Assembly (NCBI RefSeq): GCF_009789195.1
Contig: NZ_WSTC01000041.1
Span: 1 to 46,989 of the forward strand
Reading direction: 5' to 3'
Origin: Paenibacillus sp. MMS18-CY102
Lineage (GTDB): Bacteria > Bacillota > Bacilli > Paenibacillales > Paenibacillaceae
DNA: 46,989 bases
The notes under the pieces were generated by a model. The model did not search any database. It was not told where the DNA came from and saw nothing but the letters and a program-made list of their open reading frames with translations. A program made the position numbers and the translations under genes. Below are positions 43,657 to 46,989 of this stretch, in pieces. The stretch's first letter is position 1, and every line of letters begins with the position of its first letter.

Positions 43657-43935
43657 TTAGTTCCGATCCTGTTGCTTTAAATAAGGGAGCAGCTTCTCTG
43701 CAATCTTGCCCGACTCCACATGGTACGTGCCAGTCGACACTTGTTCTTTAAGGGCTTCAATCTGCTTCTGGCGCTCTGGCGATGTCACATTCTGCGACTG
43801 CAGCATTTCCATTGCTTCAGAAGAAATTTGTACATTGTCCGTCTTCTTCTTGCGGCTCGCTTCGGCTGCACGCTGCTCATTATGCTTCGCATATGGATTG
43901 ACGGCGCCTAGCCGCTGAGGTTCGTTGATCTTCAT
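43657..43935 (-). CDS. flgM: Anti-sigma-D factor FlgM
   Basis: 92 residues. FlgM holds sigma-D inactive until the hook is complete and it is exported. It has a disordered N-terminus (INEPQRLGAVNPYAKH) and the conserved C-terminal sigma-binding part (DNVQISSEAMEML, RQKQIEALKEQVSTGTYHVESGKIAEKLLPYL). ATG 43935 sits nine bases after GGAG; the ATG two codons earlier is too close to it. It is the first gene of the operon flgM-flgN-flgK-flgL-yviE. Confidence 0.95.
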   Translation of the reverse strand: MKINEPQRLGAVNPYAKHNEQRAAEASRKKKTDNVQISSEAMEMLQSQNVTSPERQKQIEALKEQVSTGTYHVESGKIAEKLLPYLKQQDRN

Positions 43936-43965
43936 CTTCATCCACTCCGTTCGTCGTTCCCAAAA

Positions 43966-44004
43966 ATAAAAGGGCCGATAATCATCTATAATGTATTATC
44001 GGCC
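43966..44004 (-). terminator. yvyF/comF terminator overlapping the flgM promoter
   Basis: GGCCGATAAT (44004-43995) pairs perfectly with ATTATCGGCC (43982-43973) around a 12-base loop and is followed on the minus strand by CCCTTTTATTTTT. It ends the yvyF transcript about 65 bp past its stop. Its first arm contains the flgM sigma-D -10 element. Confidence 0.85.
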
Positions 44005-44023
44005 AGTGTATTGGATTTTTTTA
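43996..44023 (-). promoter_or_regulatory. flgM sigma-D promoter
   Basis: Minus strand: TAAA (44023-44020), 16-bp spacer, GCCGATAA (44003-43996), seven of eight matches to the sigma-D -10 consensus. The transcript would start near 43989, inside the hairpin loop, so it would carry only the second arm of the terminator. Confidence 0.8.
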
Positions 44024-44067
44024 TAGGAAAGCTTGACATGCCAAAAATGTACCGAAAGTACTGAACG

Positions 44068-44481
44068 TTAATATTTATCCCGAGTGCGGTCAAGGGACTG
44101 ATAGGCCCCATTGCCCTGCTTGGTGTTATATCCGTATTTGTCATTATTGAGGTTCAGCTTATTAATATCCTTGGTCAATCTCGTACGGCATGATTCACAC
44201 AGGTTGCCCTCACGGATCGTGTTGCTGCACATTTCGCAAGGATACCCCATATTAGGCGCGTCCATAAGCGAAATCCGGCCTTCACGAATAAATCTTGTAA
44301 TCTGTGCGATGCTGACTTCGGTCTGTTCGGATACTTCATAAATCGTAGCGCCGCGATTATCCCTTAAGTAGGTTGCGCAGAGCTCGTATAAGTGATCCAA
44401 ATCCTTGATACAGGCTGGACATAAGTCACGTAAGTTCTTCGCATATAATTTGCCGCAGCGAGGACAATTATCCAAATTCAT
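44068..44481 (-). CDS. yvyF: YvyF-like flagellar-operon zinc protein
   Basis: 137 residues, the family's usual length. N-terminal cysteine pairs (NCPRCGKLY, DLCPACI) form a zinc ribbon, a winged-helix-like segment follows (ATIYEVSEQTEVSIAQITRFIREGRI), and a second zinc ribbon (YPCEMCSNTIREGNLCESC) precedes a Lys/Asn tail. ATG 44481 has GGGGG nine bases upstream; an earlier GTG/ATG-type start would add residues not seen in the family. Located between comFC and flgM as in Bacillus. Probably a regulator, function unproven. Confidence 0.93.
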   Translation of the reverse strand: MNLDNCPRCGKLYAKNLRDLCPACIKDLDHLYELCATYLRDNRGATIYEVSEQTEVSIAQITRFIREGRISLMDAPNMGYPCEMCSNTIREGNLCESCRTRLTKDINKLNLNNDKYGYNTKQGNGAYQSLDRTRDKY

Positions 44482-44496
44482 TTGGTGCAGCCCCCT

Positions 44497-44514
44497 TTGG
44501 CCACACTTGGCCAA
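44497..44514 (-). other. Inverted repeat just upstream of the yvyF ribosome binding site
   Basis: TTGGCCA and TGGCCAA flank four bases, ending two bases before the AGGGGG ribosome binding site. In RNA it is a stable small hairpin that could modulate yvyF translation; in DNA it could be an operator. Confidence 0.4.
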
Positions 44515-44595
44515 GTTGTTTATTAGTGCTATTTTACCTCACCTGCACCGGTTTTTCATAGCATTTTCGATCAAAGCTGCAAATTATATGTCGAT

Positions 44596-45519
44596 TTACC
44601 CCGAACGTGCAACCGTTATCGCATAAACATGTATTTGCACATGAGGCGCGTACTGCCTTAACGCTTCATGCAGCACTTGTGCACAAGCATTGACCGTACT
44701 TCCCGTCGTATAAATATCATCCACAATTAAAAGACGAAGCAAGCCCGTTGACGCATGATGGGGATAGGAATGGGATGATACAGGGCCCTCAGGTGCGGGG
44801 ATAGCTGTAGCGCCATTTGAGGATATGGGGAAAAATCGTTCAAGCGCTGTTGGATCGATCGCAAACAGCCCTTCGACACTTTGGAGGCGAGCGAGGCGGG
44901 ATTGCAGGCTCTTTTTCTCCGAATCGCGCGTCCGAATGAACAGCTCTGCGTATGGCAGCTTCATTTGGCCGCACAGCTCTCTTGCTAGCAGCTCAGCCTG
45001 ATTAAAGCCTCGGTCCAGCAGCCTCTCCTCGCTGACGGGTACAGGGATGACGGCATCCCACTTTCTAGCGGATAGGGTGCGGCTGTTCAATTCCAGATCT
45101 AGCCGGCGAAAAGCGTACGTTAGCAGCGCGGCCAACGGGGTGGCCAGCCGTTCGTCCCCGCGATATTTGAAAAGGGCGAGCCATTCCCTAACTCGTTCAT
45201 CGTAACGCACAGCACTCCGGTTGCTTATTACATATGCCGTTTCACGCCGCACACAATCTCCGCACGGGCCTGGCCGGCCACATACTGCGCACGCGATGGC
45301 GCTAATCCATGGCATCTGTTCTATGCATTGTTTGCATAATTGCCGCAGCGTAGAGCCCGCAGGCAAGATTGCACTCACGTGAATCGGAAGATGTGCGGAT
45401 TTACGGGTTGATTGGCGGCACAGCGGGCAAGGCGGCGGCGAAGGGCTAAGCAGGTTGGCTAGTTGTCCCGTTGCAGATCGGCATTGGTTAGTTATGTACC
45501 AGATGAGGTTGCGAATCAG
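44596..45519 (-). CDS. comFC: ComF family competence protein (ComFC) with non-canonical start
   Basis: Competence protein with a phosphoribosyltransferase fold: VIPVPVSEERLLDRGFNQAELLARE and the PRPP motif LLIVDDIYTTGSTVNA are clear. The zinc region needs an N-terminal CPLC pair encoded upstream of the first ordinary start (GTG 45378), followed by CKQC and CAVCGRPGPCGDC. The frame is open back to the comFA stop, and the only initiator-like codon at the right place is CTG 45519, overlapping the comFA TGA as CTGA, with GAGG six bases before it. This gives 307 residues. comFB is missing between comFA and comFC. Confidence 0.88.
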   Translation of the reverse strand: MIRNLIWYITNQCRSATGQLANLLSPSPPPCPLCRQSTRKSAHLPIHVSAILPAGSTLRQLCKQCIEQMPWISAIACAVCGRPGPCGDCVRRETAYVISNRSAVRYDERVREWLALFKYRGDERLATPLAALLTYAFRRLDLELNSRTLSARKWDAVIPVPVSEERLLDRGFNQAELLARELCGQMKLPYAELFIRTRDSEKKSLQSRLARLQSVEGLFAIDPTALERFFPISSNGATAIPAPEGPVSSHSYPHHASTGLLRLLIVDDIYTTGSTVNACAQVLHEALRQYAPHVQIHVYAITVARSG

Positions 45520-46989
45520 GAGTCACCTCGCTTTCGAGTGGTTGCGTGAGAATGCGGCTGGGGAGCGCTATAGGTTGCAAGGCGCGTTGTGCGTGGCAGC
45601 AGAAAACCGCGGGCGGCAGCTTCCCGGTTCATGCCCTTAATTTGCTGAACAGCTCGGCGTTGATGCTCACTGCGATGGGATGAACAAAAATAGACACGGC
45701 CTGCCGGGTCCTCCTTTGACCGTCCAGCCCGGCCTGCCATTTGGACAAGTGAAGCTTCATCAAACAGCTTGCCATCCGCATCGAGAATAAACACATCGCT
45801 GTGAGGCACAGTGACCCCTCTCTCCAAAATGGTCGTTGTCACGAGCATGCGAAACTCGCGTTCGCGGAACTTGGCGACATGCTGGGGGCGCTCGGCGTCT
45901 TGCGACGACGTCGCTCCAATTGGCAGGTTAGGCATGGCACGCCGCAATAAAGCAGCGAGCGGTTCAGCGTGGCGTATCTGTTGAACGAAGATGAAGCATT
46001 GCGCACCGCGGTTGATTGAAGCTTGCAGCTGGCGGAGCAACTGGTGTGGAATAGCTCGGCGGGATAAAATTTGTGCCACTCGCGGCATTCGAATATAGAC
46101 AGGAACGGGCAGCGGATGCCGATGAAAACGGACGGGTACGCGGGCATGGTCGATTTGCCGTTTGCGTACAGCTTGTTGCAAGTGTGCCGGAGGCGTAGCG
46201 GATAACAAGACGACGGCTCCGCCCGGCTTCCCGGCTTTTGTTGCTGCATAGTGCAAAAGCGGATCCCCGTGAAAAGGATAGGCATCCAGTTCGTCGATTA
46301 CAACGAGCTCGAATCGCTCATGAAACCTGAAAAGCTGATGGGTGGTTGCAAGCGTAATGTCGCCATCCTCCCATCGTTGTTCGCTGCCTCCGTAGAGCGT
46401 AACGGCTTTCGCTTCCGGAAAAGCCCTCCTGATTCGGGGATCCAGCTCCAGCACAACGTCCCGGCGAGGGGTGGCTATTAAGGCTTTGCCGCTGTAGGAA
46501 AGCGCCGCTTCGATGAGCGGGAAAATCATTTCTGTTTTGCCAGCGCCGGTTACGGCCCAGAGAAGGAATGGGACCGTAGTTCGGGGCGCTGAAGGCGCCG
46601 TGGAGGGCGCGAGCGATGCATGGCGCGCACCCGCTTCGCGGTGGTGCGCGATAGCCGCCAGCGCGGCCAGCCTCGGCCGCGCATAGCGCAACGCCGCCGA
46701 AGCGGCGGCGTGCTGCGCTGGGCTGAGCCCCCAGCGCGCGCTCGGCTCCGCCGAGAGCACGGGCGCGGCTATCGCACGCGCCACGGCCAAACCAGGCGCC
46801 GCCAGCCTGCTTGCGGCGGCGCCATGCGCGTCTGCGGGGCAGCCTTCGCCTCCACCAAGGATCAGCAGCCCGCATTCGCGGCTGCGCCCCATGGTGAGGC
46901 ATGCCTCGCAGTACGCGCAAGCGGATGAACCGCACGCTGCGCATGCCGTGCGGTTCATCCGCGCTTCGCCGCTGCCGCATCGCAGGCAG
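45516..46989 (-). CDS. comFA: ComFA, DNA uptake helicase/translocase (N-terminus beyond window)
   Basis: Membrane-associated ATPase that pulls single-stranded DNA into the cell during transformation. Visible, C-terminally complete: cysteine pairs CLRCG, CAAC, CAYCEAC of the N-terminal zinc finger (frame open to the window edge), Walker A AVTGAGKT, the DEAD-type motif VVIDELDAYPF, SATPP, and motif VI QMAGRAGRS. About 490 codons are seen, already more than the 463 residues of B. subtilis. The extra length is an Ala-rich, very GC-rich segment (46584-46826) between zinc finger and helicase. It is followed by comFC with overlapping stop and start. Confidence 0.93.
   Translation of the reverse strand, partial: CLRCGSGEARMNRTACAACGSSACAYCEACLTMGRSRECGLLILGGGEGCPADAHGAAASRLAAPGLAVARAIAAPVLSAEPSARWGLSPAQHAAASAALRYARPRLAALAAIAHHREAGARHASLAPSTAPSAPRTTVPFLLWAVTGAGKTEMIFPLIEAALSYSGKALIATPRRDVVLELDPRIRRAFPEAKAVTLYGGSEQRWEDGDITLATTHQLFRFHERFELVVIDELDAYPFHGDPLLHYAATKAGKPGGAVVLLSATPPAHLQQAVRKRQIDHARVPVRFHRHPLPVPVYIRMPRVAQILSRRAIPHQLLRQLQASINRGAQCFIFVQQIRHAEPLAALLRRAMPNLPIGATSSQDAERPQHVAKFREREFRMLVTTTILERGVTVPHSDVFILDADGKLFDEASLVQMAGRAGRSKEDPAGRVYFCSSHRSEHQRRAVQQIKGMNREAAARGFLLPRTTRLATYSAPQPHSHATTRKRGDS

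Noticed and set aside
45379-45515. comFB or another small gene between comFA and comFC
   Set aside because: The stretch is in frame with comFC and encodes its missing zinc-binding N-terminus.

Overview
The window looks like a chromosomal segment of a motile, endospore-former-type Firmicute, most probably in the Paenibacillaceae. The reasons are strong AGGAGG ribosome binding sites, sigma-D-type flagellar promoters, a CsrA/FliW/Hag module, and gene order. Read from the right end, the order is comFA-comFC-yvyF-flgM-flgN-flgK-flgL-yviE-fliW-csrA-hag-(glycosyltransferase)-fliD-flaG-fliS-fliT, then a large insertion, then hpf-secA-prfB. This is the Bacillus subtilis order comF...prfB, with comFB absent and about 25 kb of surface-glycan and adhesin genes inserted between fliT and hpf. 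The genus is an inference from synteny and style, not from a search.

Layout. 1-3850 holds a terminator-bounded pair (an alpha/alpha-toroid-like lipoprotein and a small membrane protein), a small secreted protein, and a hairpin-rich spacer. 3866-8427 is prfB (with a +1 programmed frameshift), secA, a small zinc-ribbon reading frame and hpf. 8649-13322 is a 1557-residue secreted protein of about 17 fibronectin type III domains with a 969-bp near-identical internal repeat. 13589-20678 is a tightly overlapping seven-gene minus-strand operon: sugar aminotransferase, methyltransferase, two cytosolic beta-propeller glycosidase-like proteins, GNAT acetyltransferase, WbqC-like protein and a TPR-GT2 glycosyltransferase. 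It ends in a terminator with a 31-nt T tract. A cold-shock gene sits at the divide. 21521-30608 is a plus-strand operon for a CDP-6-deoxyhexose (rfbF, hexapeptide acyltransferase, NAD-dependent epimerase/reductase, sugar C-methyltransferase-like protein, RmlC-like epimerase, GT2, rfbG, TPR-GT2). 30684-33860 encodes a secreted VWA protein with eight IPT/TIG domains, preceded by a class I cyclic-di-GMP riboswitch and an intrinsic terminator. 34118-44481 is the late flagellar region, and 44596-46989 the competence genes comFC and comFA (the latter cut by the window edge).

How it may work together. The cassette probably makes an unusual, possibly C-methylated and aminated, 6-deoxysugar glycan. 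Its place inside the late flagellar locus, and a TPR-GT2 enzyme between hag and fliD resembling one at the end of the cassette, suggest flagellin or cell-surface glycosylation. Two large repeat-rich exported proteins bracket the cassette, and one of them is wired to cyclic-di-GMP. Motility genes are controlled by sigma-D/FlgM and CsrA/FliW, whose sites are visible. The most noteworthy items are the riboswitch-controlled VWA-IPT gene, the inserted glycan cassette, two genes whose conserved N-termini have no ordinary start codon (comFC and the C-methyltransferase), and a sigma-D -10 element that is also one arm of a terminator.
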